DNA of 64,000 nucleotides from Bauldia sp965232525 (GTDB lineage: Bacteria > Pseudomonadota > Alphaproteobacteria > Rhizobiales > Kaistiaceae). Numbering within the stretch: position 1 is the stretch's first letter; every line of letters starts with the position of its first letter. Made by a program: the position numbers and the translations under genes. Of the stretch, positions 1 through 7,902 are shown piece after piece. The notes beneath the pieces were generated by a model that was given only the letters and a program-made list of their open reading frames with translations, searched no databases and was not told where the DNA came from. The stretch spans positions 3,658,001 to 3,722,000 of the forward strand of contig NZ_OZ246980.1 of the NCBI RefSeq assembly GCF_965232525.1, read 5' to 3'.

Positions 1-1
1 G

Positions 2-154
2 ACGATTTCGCGGCACATCGTGGAGCACCATCACGGTCGCATCTGGACCGAAACGCCGAAAGCCGGCGGTGCTCGTTTCTGCGTGTACCTCCCGTCGGCG
101 GACGGCAAGGACATTCCAGCGACGCCAGCCCTGGCCACCGAGGCCGCGAAATGA
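2..154 (+). CDS. Sensor histidine kinase, C-terminal fragment
   Basis: Only the last 50 codons are in the window; the start lies upstream. The fragment begins ISRHIVEHHHGRIW and continues to GGARFCVYLP. This is how the HATPase_c ATP-binding domain of histidine kinases usually ends: the helix with an 'IVE.H.G.IW' pattern, the G2-type glycine turn and the last beta strand. A short alanine-rich tail follows before TGA at 152-154. The sensed signal, dimerisation domain and partner response regulator cannot be seen. The next gene starts about 90 bases downstream and is metabolic, so nothing here links the kinase to a target. Family assignment is fairly firm; anything more specific would be a guess. 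Confidence 0.75.
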   Translation, partial: TISRHIVEHHHGRIWTETPKAGGARFCVYLPSADGKDIPATPALATEAAK

Positions 155-206
155 ACCCTCCCGCAGCTAGTTGCGCGGGATCAAGTAACCTGGCCGGACC
201 GGCGAT

Positions 207-223
207 AACATGCCGAGCATGTT
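207..223. other. Short perfect inverted repeat before the acyl-CoA ligase
   Basis: AACATGC (207-213) and GCATGTT (217-223) form a 7-bp perfect inverted repeat around CGA, ending 18 bases before the ligase start. It could be a small operator or a leader hairpin. It has no T-run, so it is not a convincing terminator for the kinase. Confidence 0.3.
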
Positions 224-241
224 CAATCGGAGCACATGACG

Positions 242-2134
242 ATGGGTGAGTACGCGGACACCTACAATCGCTGGCGCGACGACCCGATTGGCTTCTGGGC
301 CGAGGCGGCGAACACCCTCGATTGGGAAACGAAGTGGCGCACCCCGTTCAATCCCGACATGGGGGTCTACGGTCGCTGGTTCCCTGGTGCACAATGCAAC
401 ACCTGCCACAACGCGCTCGATCGGCACGTTGCCGAAGGGCGCGGGGATCAGCCGGCAGTCATCTACGACAGCCCCGTCACCGGGGCCAAGCAGCGCATCA
501 GTTACATCGAACTGCTCGACGACGTGGCAACGTTCGCTGCTGTGCTCGCCGACAAAGGTGTCAGCCGCGGAGACCGGGTGATCATCTACATGCCGATGAT
601 CCCGGAAGCTCTGGTCGCCATGCTGGCGACAGCGCGTCTCGGCGCGATTCACTCCGTCGTCTTCGGCGGTTTCGCTGCCCACGAACTCGCGACCCGCATC
701 GACGATGCCGAACCAGCGCTGATCGTCACCGCATCGTGCGGCATCGAACCCGCCCGGATCGTCCCCTACCTGCCCCTGGCGGCAGATGCGATCGAGCAGG
801 CGCACCACAAGCCGGAGGCCATCATCGTCGTTCAGCGGGACCAGCAGCCCGCGGAACTCACCGCCGGTCGCGACCACGACTACGCCGCGCTGATGGAGGC
901 CGCACGCAAGGCCAACCGGTCCGAAGACTGTGTCTGGGTCGACGCCACCGATCCGCTCTACATCCTCTACACCTCTGGTACGACCGGCCGTCCGAAGGGC
1001 GTCGTCCGCGATCACGGCGGCCATATGATCGCGCTCGATTGGTCGATGACCAATATCTACGGGGTCGAACCCGGCGAGGTGTATTGGGCGGCGTCGGATA
1101 TCGGCTGGGTGGTCGGCCATTCGTACATTGTCTACGCCCCACTCATCCATGGCTGCACGACGGTGCTCTATGAAGGCAAGCCGGTCGGCACGCCAGACGC
1201 CGGCGCTTTCTGGCGTGTGGTCGAGGAACACGGGGTCTCGGTGCTGTTCACCGCCCCGACGGCGCTGCGCGCTATCAAGAAGGACGATCCCGAAGGCCAG
1301 TTGGTCGACGACTACGATCTGTCCAGCCTGCGGGCGCTTTTCCTCGCCGGCGAGCGCGCGGACCCGGAGTCGGTGAAGTGGGCGGAAGATCAACTGTCGG
1401 TCCCGGTGATCGATCACTGGTGGCAGACAGAAACCGGCTGGGCGATCGGCGCCAATCCACTCGGGCTTGAGCCGCTACCGGTGAAGCGTGGCTCACCGAC
1501 CGTCGCGATGCCCGGCTACGACGTGCGGATTCTCGACGATGCCGGCCATCAGGTCGGACACGGAACCCTCGGCAACATCGTCATCAAGCTGCCGCTGCCG
1601 CCCGGCGCGCTTCCCACGCTGTGGCGCAACGACGAGCGGTTTCAGACCAACTACCTGTCAGAGTTCCCCGGCTACTACCAGAGCGCCGACGCCGGCTACA
1701 TCGACAGCGACGGATACCTTTTCATCATGGGCCGCACCGATGACATCATCAACGTCGCTGGACACCGGCTGTCCACCGGGGGGATGGAGGAAGTCGTCGC
1801 CAGTCATGCGGCCGTTGCCGAGTGCGCCGTCGTTGGTGCCGCAGACGGCCTTAAGGGACAACTTCCCCTCGGTTTCGTCGTGCTCAAGGCGGGCGTTTCC
1901 GAGGAGCCGGAAACGATCCAACGCGACATCGTTGCGCTGGTGCGCGAACAAATCGGACCAGTCGCGGCATTCAAGACGGTGTTGGTCGTCACCCGGTTGC
2001 CGAAAACCCGCTCCGGCAAAATCTTACGCGGCACGATGCGCCAGATCGCCGACGGCGAGAGCTATCGTATGCCGGCGACAATCGACGATCCGGCTGCCCT
2101 CGACGAAATTGCTGCCGTTCTTCGGGATCGCTGA
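242..2134 (+). CDS. prpE: Propionyl-CoA synthetase-type AMP-forming acyl-CoA ligase
   Basis: A 630-residue adenylate-forming ligase of the acetyl/propionyl-CoA synthetase branch. It activates a short-chain acid (propionate most likely) with ATP and CoA in the cytoplasm. Visible landmarks are an ACAS N-terminal region, the P-loop motif YTSGTTGRPKG near residue 241, DHWWQTETGW, and the C-terminal TRSGKILRG, whose lysine is the conserved, often acetylated catalytic residue. WKAASDIGW-like wording in the core (YWAASDIGWVVGH) is typical of PrpE/ACSS3. ATG 242 is chosen over ATG 236 because GGAG at 229-232 sits 9 bases from 242 but only 3 from 236. No other prp genes (prpB, C, D) are nearby, so it looks like a stand-alone gene. 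Acetyl-CoA synthetase is the main alternative; the length favours PrpE. Confidence 0.88.
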   Translation: MGEYADTYNRWRDDPIGFWAEAANTLDWETKWRTPFNPDMGVYGRWFPGAQCNTCHNALDRHVAEGRGDQPAVIYDSPVTGAKQRISYIELLDDVATFAAVLADKGVSRGDRVIIYMPMIPEALVAMLATARLGAIHSVVFGGFAAHELATRIDDAEPALIVTASCGIEPARIVPYLPLAADAIEQAHHKPEAIIVVQRDQQPAELTAGRDHDYAALMEAARKANRSEDCVWVDATDPLYILYTSGTTGRPKGVVRDHGGHMIALDWSMTNIYGVEPGEVYWAASDIGWVVGHSYIVYAPLIHGCTTVLYEGKPVGTPDAGAFWRVVEEHGVSVLFTAPTALRAIKKDDPEGQLVDDYDLSSLRALFLAGERADPESVKWAEDQLSVPVIDHWWQTETGWAIGANPLGLEPLPVKRGSPTVAMPGYDVRILDDAGHQVGHGTLGNIVIKLPLPPGALPTLWRNDERFQTNYLSEFPGYYQSADAGYIDSDGYLFIMGRTDDIINVAGHRLSTGGMEEVVASHAAVAECAVVGAADGLKGQLPLGFVVLKAGVSEEPETIQRDIVALVREQIGPVAAFKTVLVVTRLPKTRSGKILRGTMRQIADGESYRMPATIDDPAALDEIAAVLRDR

Positions 2135-2227
2135 CCAGAAAACTCACAAAATGTCGGCCGGCGATCGCGATTTATGTGGCCGGCGACTGCTGCCCGCCCA
2201 CCGCGGTAACGCCCTCGATCGCCGCCG

Positions 2228-2269
2228 TTGACAATACCAGCCGTCGGCCTAATACTGGTATAATCAGTA
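2228..2269 (+). promoter_or_regulatory. Sigma70-like promoter overlapping inverted repeats
   Basis: TTGACA (2228-2233) is followed after 17 bases by AATACT (2251-2256), a usable -35/-10 pair. Inverted repeats overlap it: ATACCAG (2234-2240) pairs with CTGGTAT (2255-2261), and TACTG (2253-2257) pairs with CAGTA (2265-2269). This arrangement suits a repressor that blocks RNA polymerase; GntR-family regulators of sugar-acid genes often use TGGTAT-type half-sites. The regulator gene is not in the window. The eye-catching TATAAT at 2259-2264 lies 25 bases from the TTGACA and is therefore not its partner. Confidence 0.5.
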
Positions 2270-2295
2270 GTCCATTACATTAGGTGAGGAAAACA

Positions 2296-3129
2296 ATGAC
2301 TCGCTCTGTGGCGGTGCTGGGCGCCGGCGGAAAGATGGGATTTCGCGTCGCCAGGAAGCTGTTTGACGCCGGCTACGATCTGCGGGCGATCGAGGTTAGC
2401 GATGCGGGCAAGCAGCGGCTGAGCGAAGCTGGCATGGTGGCGGAGGATGGCGAAGACTGGATCGCGGACACGCGGGCGGTGGTCCTCGCCCTTCCCGACA
2501 ACATCATTGGCGCAGTCGCCGCTGACTTGGTGCCCAAGCTACCGTCGGGGACGCTGGTGATCATCCTCGACGCCGCCGCGCCCTACGCCGGCGTTCTGCC
2601 TGAACGGGCCGACATCGCCTATTTCGTCGGTCATCCCTGCCACCCGCCGCTGTTCAACGACGAGACCGACCCGGCTGCGCGCACCGACTATCATGGCGGC
2701 ATCGCCAAACAGGCGATCGTCTGTGCCCTGATGCAGGGCAGCGAAGACGACTTCGCGATCGGCGAGGAGATCTGCAAGGTGATGTGGTCGCCGGTGACCC
2801 GCTCTCACCGCGTATCCGTTGAACAGCTCGCGATCCTTGAGCCGGGACTGTCGGAGATGATCGCCATGCCCTTCGTCGACACCATGGTCGAGGCCGTCGA
2901 CGAGTGCGCAAACACGTACGGCATCGACCGCCAGGCCGCGTTCGATTTCCTCATCGGTCACCTCAACGTCGAGATCGCCATGTGGTTCGGCTTCGCGCCG
3001 AAGGTTCCGTCCGACGCGGCCCTGAACCTCATGCGGTTCGCCAAGGGTGTGGTGGTTAAGGACACTTGGCGCGATGCCCTCAACCCGCAGAAGGTGAAGG
3101 AGGCCTCCCAGTTGATCGTCCGCAGCTAG
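2296..3129 (+). CDS. ApnO-like NAD(P)-dependent oxidoreductase (PGDH_C family)
   Basis: A 277-residue cytoplasmic dehydrogenase. The N-terminus carries a Rossmann motif (VLGAGGKMGFRVA), and the C-terminal half is the all-helical PGDH_C type domain. HPCHPPLFNDE (about residues 112-122) and the SHRVSVEQLAILEP stretch are hallmarks I associate with D-apionate oxidoisomerase (ApnO) and its relatives, which oxidise and rearrange a sugar acid. The exact substrate cannot be read from sequence. ATG 2296 is preferred over in-frame GTG 2284 because AGGTGAGG sits 6 bases upstream of the ATG. The next gene begins 6 bases after the stop and encodes a sugar isomerase-type TIM barrel, so the two form a short operon. 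Only the family call is firm. Confidence 0.72.
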   Translation: MTRSVAVLGAGGKMGFRVARKLFDAGYDLRAIEVSDAGKQRLSEAGMVAEDGEDWIADTRAVVLALPDNIIGAVAADLVPKLPSGTLVIILDAAAPYAGVLPERADIAYFVGHPCHPPLFNDETDPAARTDYHGGIAKQAIVCALMQGSEDDFAIGEEICKVMWSPVTRSHRVSVEQLAILEPGLSEMIAMPFVDTMVEAVDECANTYGIDRQAAFDFLIGHLNVEIAMWFGFAPKVPSDAALNLMRFAKGVVVKDTWRDALNPQKVKEASQLIVRS

Positions 3130-3135
3130 GCAAGG

Positions 3136-4053
3136 GTGCCAGTAGGCCCAATGCGCCCCCTCTCCATCTCAACGGCGCTGTTTGACGGCTACCCGATGGC
3201 CGACGCACTCGCGGCGATTACGCAAGCTGGCTTCACCTACGTCGAGCCGGCCTTCATCAAGGGCTATGTCGACTTCGACGAAAGTGCTTTTGCACCCGAG
3301 GCCGCCAAGGCGGCCGCCCACGAGATACGCCGCCATGGCCTGTCGGTCATTGCCATGTCCGCGCATGTGGACTTCGGCGCGGAAATTGCCGTGGAGATGG
3401 TCCGGCGTCGGGTGGCCTATGCGGCAACGATCGGCGCCCGTTTCCTGATTACCAACACGACGACGCGTGATCGTGCTGACGCTTTTCGCAGGAATCTCGA
3501 CGCGGTGTTACCGGACTGCGAGCGGTCCGGCATCGTGCTGGCGCTGGAGAACCCCGGTCACGGCCGGAACGACTTGATCGGCAACGGCGTGGAAGGCGTG
3601 ACGCTTGTTCAGGCAATCGGATCGGACTGGGTCCGTCTGAACTACGACTTCGGCAACATCTTCACTTACTCGCACGAGGCCGTCTTGCCCGAGAAGGATT
3701 TCGCGGCCGCCCTTCCCTGGATGGCACACGGCCACCTCAAGGACGTTCGCGCGACCGAGGACGGCTGGACGTTCACGCCCGTCGGCGACGGGTCGATCCG
3801 ATACGACCTAATCGCGCCGCAACTCGCACGTCTGGCCCCGGAATTGCCGGTCAGTCTTGAGCTGCCACTTCGCCTCAGGCGCCCTGGCCGTCGAGACCCG
3901 ATACGCGAAAGGCCGCCGCTTGACGTTGCCGCGATCAGCGACGCCATCACGCGCTCGGTCACCTACTGGCGCGCGATCGACCGGCTGGACGCGGCGGATC
4001 ATACAACTGGACCGGGCATGGGAAGACAGATTGGTCGGAGCGATAGGATTTGA
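3136..4053 (+). CDS. Sugar phosphate isomerase/epimerase-like TIM barrel (AP_endonuc_2 family)
   Basis: A 305-residue xylose-isomerase-like TIM barrel. Acidic and histidine residues at strand ends fit divalent metal binding: LENPGHG near residue 137, NYDFGN, AHGHLKD near 195 and SLELPL near 239. The family contains isomerases and epimerases acting on keto sugars. Pairing with an ApnO-like enzyme suggests the next step in breakdown of a branched or acidic sugar, which is inference. The start may be GTG 3136 or ATG 3151; neither has a strong Shine-Dalgarno. The last 22 bases, including the TGA, lie inside the oppositely oriented tRNA-Pro gene, and the final 30 or so residues look unlike the family. 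The C-terminus may therefore have been extended by loss of an earlier stop. Confidence 0.7.
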   Translation: MPVGPMRPLSISTALFDGYPMADALAAITQAGFTYVEPAFIKGYVDFDESAFAPEAAKAAAHEIRRHGLSVIAMSAHVDFGAEIAVEMVRRRVAYAATIGARFLITNTTTRDRADAFRRNLDAVLPDCERSGIVLALENPGHGRNDLIGNGVEGVTLVQAIGSDWVRLNYDFGNIFTYSHEAVLPEKDFAAALPWMAHGHLKDVRATEDGWTFTPVGDGSIRYDLIAPQLARLAPELPVSLELPLRLRRPGRRDPIRERPPLDVAAISDAITRSVTYWRAIDRLDAADHTTGPGMGRQIGRSDRI

Positions 4054-4108
4054 ACCTACGACCCCTACACCCCCAGTGTAGTGCGCTACCAGACTGCGCC
4101 ACGCTCCG
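4032..4108 (-). tRNA. tRNA-Pro (anticodon GGG)
   Basis: Read on the minus strand, 77 bases fold into a full cloverleaf. The acceptor stem is CGGAGCG/CGCTCCG and the D arm contains GCGCAGTCTGGTAGCGC. The anticodon stem CTACA/TGTAG encloses the loop CTGGGGG, giving anticodon GGG (reads CCC, CCU). The T arm is GTAGG-TTCAAAT-CCTAT, and CCA is encoded at the 3' end (TGG at 4032-4034). It lies just downstream of the MerR gene, as commonly seen in Hyphomicrobiales, and overlaps the end of the convergent TIM-barrel gene. Confidence 0.97.
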
Positions 4109-4164
4109 ACCGGCCGGCAGTATAATGGATCGGGCGGAAAGTACAGCGGCTTTTCGACCGCTCG

Positions 4165-4683
4165 CTACCGCGCCTGATCAAGCAGGCGCTTGCACTCGAG
4201 GAGCTCCGTCAGCGCCGCATTCAGTTGCTCGATGTCGGCTGACGACAACCCCGCCGATTCCGGCCCTTCATCCGGTGAAGGCATCGCTTCGGGTTGCCGC
4301 TTCGTCTTCCGGGATCGCCCTCGCACCTTGGCGCGTGGCTCGGGCTTTGCCGCTGGCTCGCGATCGTCGCCTGCCTCTGCTTGTCCGCCGCCGCTGATCC
4401 CGCCGGCCTCGCCCTGGCGACCGGCTTCGATGACGGCACGTGGGCTTTGCTCGCGCAGGATGCGTTGCACACCGCGGATCGTGTAACCTTCTCCGTAGAG
4501 GAGCAGCTTGATTCCGCGCAGCAGGTCGACATCATCCGGTCGATAGTAGCGACGACCGCCGCCGCGTTTCATCGGCTTGATCTGGGAGAACCGCGTTTCC
4601 CAAAAGCGCAACACATGCTGCGGAAGATCGAGATCGTCCGCGACCTCGCTGATGGTTCGAAAGGCGTCAGGGCTTTTGGCCAC
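4165..4683 (-). CDS. MerR-family transcriptional regulator
   Basis: A 172-residue DNA-binding protein. Residues 8-75 are a MerR winged helix-turn-helix (TISEVADDLDLPQHVLRFWE, then RYYRPDDVDLLRGIKLLLY and GYTIRGVQRIL). A low-complexity Gly/Ala/Lys-rich linker follows, with a short terminal helix (IEQLNAALTELLECKRLLDQ) that may dimerise. No cysteine cluster or drug-binding domain is present, so it is not of the metal-sensing or multidrug-sensing type. It follows ihfA in the same direction by 26 bases, an order conserved across many alphaproteobacteria (plsX-fabH-ihfA-merR). Its regulon is unknown. Confidence 0.88.
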   Translation of the reverse strand: MAKSPDAFRTISEVADDLDLPQHVLRFWETRFSQIKPMKRGGGRRYYRPDDVDLLRGIKLLLYGEGYTIRGVQRILREQSPRAVIEAGRQGEAGGISGGGQAEAGDDREPAAKPEPRAKVRGRSRKTKRQPEAMPSPDEGPESAGLSSADIEQLNAALTELLECKRLLDQAR

Positions 4684-4709
4684 CGCACAGACCTCACTGT
4701 GATTGCGCG

Positions 4710-5048
4710 CTATGTGTCGTCGTCGTCGTCGGCACCGTCGCCACGCAGGGCGATCAGAGCGGCATTAATCTTGTCCTTCAGGACATTGCTCGGCTTGAAC
4801 ACCATGACCCGGCGCGGTGAGATCGGCACCTCTTCGCCGGTCTTGGGATTGCGGCCGATCCGTTCGCTTTTGTCACGGACGATGAACGAACCGAACGACG
4901 ACAGCTTGACTGATTCGCCACGAACGACGGAGTCACGAATCTCGTTGAGAACAACCTCGACGAGTTGGGCGGACTCCGTCCGCGACAGTCCCACTTTTCG
5001 GTAAACCGCTTCGCTCAGATCGGCGCGCGTCACCGTCTTGCCGCCCAT
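4710..5048 (-). CDS. ihfA: Integration host factor subunit alpha
   Basis: A small HU/IHF-fold protein that pairs with IHF-beta to bend DNA in replication, transcription and recombination. The start MGGKTVTRADLSEAVYRKVG, the SSFGSF turn and GRNPKTGEEVPISPRRVMVF (the DNA-intercalating beta-arm with its conserved proline) are diagnostic. The tail is unusually acidic, ending in DDDDDT. ATG 5048 gives the usual alphaproteobacterial N-terminus; an in-frame GTG at 5057 would add three residues. It sits between fabH and the MerR gene, transcribed together. Confidence 0.95.
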   Translation of the reverse strand: MGGKTVTRADLSEAVYRKVGLSRTESAQLVEVVLNEIRDSVVRGESVKLSSFGSFIVRDKSERIGRNPKTGEEVPISPRRVMVFKPSNVLKDKINAALIALRGDGADDDDDT

Positions 5049-5174
5049 GGCCTCCACGCCCCACTGGAAAGTGTCGTTTTGAGTGACTTGTTATCCAGCA
5101 ATCAACCGCACTAGCGTATTGCCTCGCTACGCCGGAATCAACTGATCTTGCAAAGACATCGGCGAATTTTCGCG

Positions 5175-6152
5175 CTACCAGCGCAACAGCACCGCACCCC
5201 AGGTGAAGCCGCCGCCCATCGACTCCAGCAGGAGCAGGTCGCCACGCTTGATGCGACCGTCCTTACTGGCTTCCCAAAGCGCCAACGGGATCGACGCCGC
5301 GGACGTGTTGCCGTGGCGGTCGACGGTGCGCACTACTTTTTCGAGCGGGATGCCGAGTTTCTTGGCTGTGGCGTCGATGATCCGGACGTTCGCCTGATGC
5401 GGCACGAACCAATCGATGTCCGCGGCCGTGAAGCCCGTTGCCTCGAACGCATCTTCGATGACGTCAGAAACCATCGAGACGGCGTGCTTGAACACCTCCC
5501 GGCCTTCCATCCGAAGGTGGCCCACGGTACCCGTCGCTGATGGCCCACCGTCAACGTAGAGCTTCTCCTTGAACCGACCGTCCGAGCGCAGGTGGGCGCT
5601 GAGGATGCCGCGGTCGGTTCGCCACCCCGGCTGCGACTCGCCGCTAAGCACGACCGCGCCAGCCCCGTCGCCGAACAACACACAGGTCCCTCGGTCGGTC
5701 CAGTCGAGGATCCGTGAAAACGTCTCGGCTCCGATAACCAGGGCACGCCGGGCCTGGCCGGAACGGATCAATGAGTCGGCCGTCGACAACGCGAACAGAA
5801 AGCCGGAGCAAACCGCCTGAAGGTCGAAGGCGGCACCGTGGCGCATCCCGAGCGCTTCCTGGATGCTCACAGCGGCCGCCGGAAAGGTGTTATCGGGTGT
5901 CGCTGTGGCAAGCACGATGAGGTCGATGTCGTCGGCGGTCATGTTCGCCTTGGCGAGCGCTGACCGTGCAGCCTCAATCCCGAGATCGGAGGTGAGTTCG
6001 CCATCGGCAGCGATCCGCCGCTCGCGGATGCCGGTGCGCTGGGTGATCCACTCGTCGGAGGTGTCGACCATTCCGGACAGTTCGCCGTTGGTCATCACCC
6101 TTTCCGGGAGATATCCGCCGCTGCCCAGAACCACGGAACGAATCGCGCTCAC
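5175..6152 (-). CDS. fabH: Beta-ketoacyl-ACP synthase III
   Basis: Starts fatty acid synthesis by condensing acetyl-CoA (or another primer) with malonyl-ACP. The 325 residues have normal family length. The thiolase-fold catalytic triad is visible: Cys115 in QAVCSGF, His252 in VPHQAN and Asn282 in HGNTSAAS. The glycine-rich C-terminal MGGGFTWGA is also typical. Its ATG overlaps the plsX stop by 4 bases (6149-6152), indicating translational coupling of phospholipid and fatty acid initiation genes. Confidence 0.97.
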   Translation of the reverse strand: MSAIRSVVLGSGGYLPERVMTNGELSGMVDTSDEWITQRTGIRERRIAADGELTSDLGIEAARSALAKANMTADDIDLIVLATATPDNTFPAAAVSIQEALGMRHGAAFDLQAVCSGFLFALSTADSLIRSGQARRALVIGAETFSRILDWTDRGTCVLFGDGAGAVVLSGESQPGWRTDRGILSAHLRSDGRFKEKLYVDGGPSATGTVGHLRMEGREVFKHAVSMVSDVIEDAFEATGFTAADIDWFVPHQANVRIIDATAKKLGIPLEKVVRTVDRHGNTSAASIPLALWEASKDGRIKRGDLLLLESMGGGFTWGAVLLRW

Positions 6153-7219
6153 GCGGCCCCCGCGGATGCCACGACGTCGGTCTCCGGCTCAGGCCGCGAC
6201 TGAGAATATGCGGTCAAGTCGTTGTTTATCTTATCGAGTAGGCCGTTGCGCACCATGCCATAGCCGAGCTCGACAGCGGTCGCGAACCCTTCCGCGTCGG
6301 TTCCGCCATGGCTCTTGATGACAATCCCGTTCAGCCCAAGGAACACCCCGCCGTTCCCCCGCCGCGGGTCCATCTTGACCCGCAGGCGATCGAAGGCGTC
6401 ACGGGCAAGGTAGTAGCCGATCCGCGCCATTAGCGTCCGGCTCATGGCGTTGCGCAGATAGGTCGCGATCTGCCGCGCCGTTCCTTCGGCGGTCTTGAGT
6501 GCGATATTGCCGGCGAACCCCTCGGTCACCACCACATCGACCGTCCCGGCCCCGAGGTCGTCGCCCTCGACAAAGCCGGCATAGTCGATGTTGGAGAGGT
6601 CGGCGTCCTTGAGCCGCTGGCCGGCCTCGCGAACCGGTTCGAGGCCTTTGACCTCTTCAACGCCGATGTTCAGCAAACCGACCGTAGGCCGGTCGACGTC
6701 GAATACCGCCCGCGCCATCGCGCCGCCCATAACCGCGAAGTCGAACAATTGCTGGGCATCGGCTCCGATGGTGGCACCGACGTCGAGCACCACGCTCTCG
6801 CCGCGGACCGTCGGCCACAGCGCTGCTATCGCCGGCCGGTCGATCCCGGCGGTGGTCCGCAGGCACAGCTTGGCCATGGCCATCAGCGCGCCGGTGTTAC
6901 CGGCGGACACCGCAAGGTCCGCATCTCCGGTCTTCACCGCCTCTATCGCCCGCCACATGCTTGAGCGGCGGCGGCCGCGACGCAGCGCCTGGCTCGGCTT
7001 GTCGTCCATGCGGACGGCGATCTCGCAATGCTCGAACTCCGATGCCTCGCGGAGCTTCGGATGCTCGTCAAGCATCGGCTTGACGAGCGCCTCATCGCCG
7101 AACAGGCGAAAGCGCAGGTCCGGGCGCCGTGTCAGCGCCCTCAACGCGCCTGGGATGACGAGGTCGGGACCTTCGTCTCCACCCATTGCGTCAAGAGATA
7201 CGGTTACGCCCGCCGCCAT
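6149..7219 (-). CDS. plsX: Phosphate acyltransferase PlsX
   Basis: Converts acyl-ACP to acyl-phosphate, the acyl donor for PlsY in phospholipid synthesis; a peripheral membrane enzyme. The 356 residues start TVSLDAMGGDEGPD, the family signature, and include NTGALMA and NIGVEEVKG. The C-terminal tail beyond residue 335 is a variable Ser/Glu/Ala segment. It is followed by fabH with a 4-base overlap. Upstream, 137 bases separate it from the DUF177 gene; rpmF, which often lies here in other bacteria, is absent. Confidence 0.97.
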   Translation of the reverse strand: MAAGVTVSLDAMGGDEGPDLVIPGALRALTRRPDLRFRLFGDEALVKPMLDEHPKLREASEFEHCEIAVRMDDKPSQALRRGRRRSSMWRAIEAVKTGDADLAVSAGNTGALMAMAKLCLRTTAGIDRPAIAALWPTVRGESVVLDVGATIGADAQQLFDFAVMGGAMARAVFDVDRPTVGLLNIGVEEVKGLEPVREAGQRLKDADLSNIDYAGFVEGDDLGAGTVDVVVTEGFAGNIALKTAEGTARQIATYLRNAMSRTLMARIGYYLARDAFDRLRVKMDPRRGNGGVFLGLNGIVIKSHGGTDAEGFATAVELGYGMVRNGLLDKINNDLTAYSQSRPEPETDVVASAGAA

Positions 7220-7356
7220 TCATCCACGCGTCGTTGGCCCCACGATTCGCAACGGAATCCGGGACTTCCGGCGCCGCTGACGAACCGCGAACATACCGAT
7301 TTGGCGGCATGACACAAACAAAAGCGCCGATTCCCGGTCAAACCGTGCCTTCGCGG

Positions 7357-7902
7357 TCACCGATCAGTCTCCAGGATCTTCGATAGTGCGGCGAATGGCG
7401 AATCACTCTCGTCCTTCGCGGCATCGCGGAACGAGTCCGGTACCTCCGCACCGGCCGCGCGCGGATAGGGATCAATGGCTAGTGCAAAATATTCCAGAAC
7501 CAGGGCGCCGACATTAATACGGCCGTCTTCCGAGATCTCTGGAACTTCAACGTCTGGGTCGACATGAACTTCGGCGCCGGGGCGATCGGGTTTGGGCGCT
7601 TTCGGCGAATCCGCCGCTGCAATGCGGACTGTGAACTGCTCGTCGATGATCTGCTCGACCGGCTCCAGACTCACGACGCAAGCCTGAACGATGGTGGCGA
7701 CGACATGTCCCTCAAGCAGGACGGTATCACGGTCTTCGCGGATCAGATCGACGTCGGCGACAAAGGCCTTGACGTCCTTCAAGCCATAAGCCTCAGCGAT
7801 CGCACGACGCTCGGCGTTGGCTGGAGTTATCCGCAGATGATGACCGGTTGCCGGAACCGTATCGATCAGGATCGGTGCGGCAATAGTGGGAATCGGCTTC
7901 AT
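7357..7902 (-). CDS. DUF177 (YceD-like) protein
   Basis: A 181-residue cytoplasmic protein of the DUF177/YceD family, linked in other bacteria to 23S rRNA accumulation. The family region runs from about residue 20 to 150: RITPANAERRAIAEAYGL, then a VLLEGHVVATIVQACVVSLEPV stretch (conserved Cys and 'V.G.....Q.C.....P' pattern) and an acidic EVPEISEDGRINVGALVLE segment. Its ATG overlaps the stop of the upstream cytochrome chaperone gene by 4 bases, an order widely conserved in Hyphomicrobiales ahead of plsX-fabH. Confidence 0.88.
   Translation of the reverse strand: MKPIPTIAAPILIDTVPATGHHLRITPANAERRAIAEAYGLKDVKAFVADVDLIREDRDTVLLEGHVVATIVQACVVSLEPVEQIIDEQFTVRIAAADSPKAPKPDRPGAEVHVDPDVEVPEISEDGRINVGALVLEYFALAIDPYPRAAGAEVPDSFRDAAKDESDSPFAALSKILETDR

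Noticed and set aside
2259..2264. TATAAT as the -10 box of the ApnO-like operon
   Set aside because: It is 25 bases from TTGACA with no better -35. AATACT at 17 bases fits the promoter, and the TATAAT bases form part of the inverted repeats.
7220..7356. Possible rpmF (L32) gene upstream of plsX
   Set aside because: No frame on either strand encodes the short basic L32 sequence or its cysteines.
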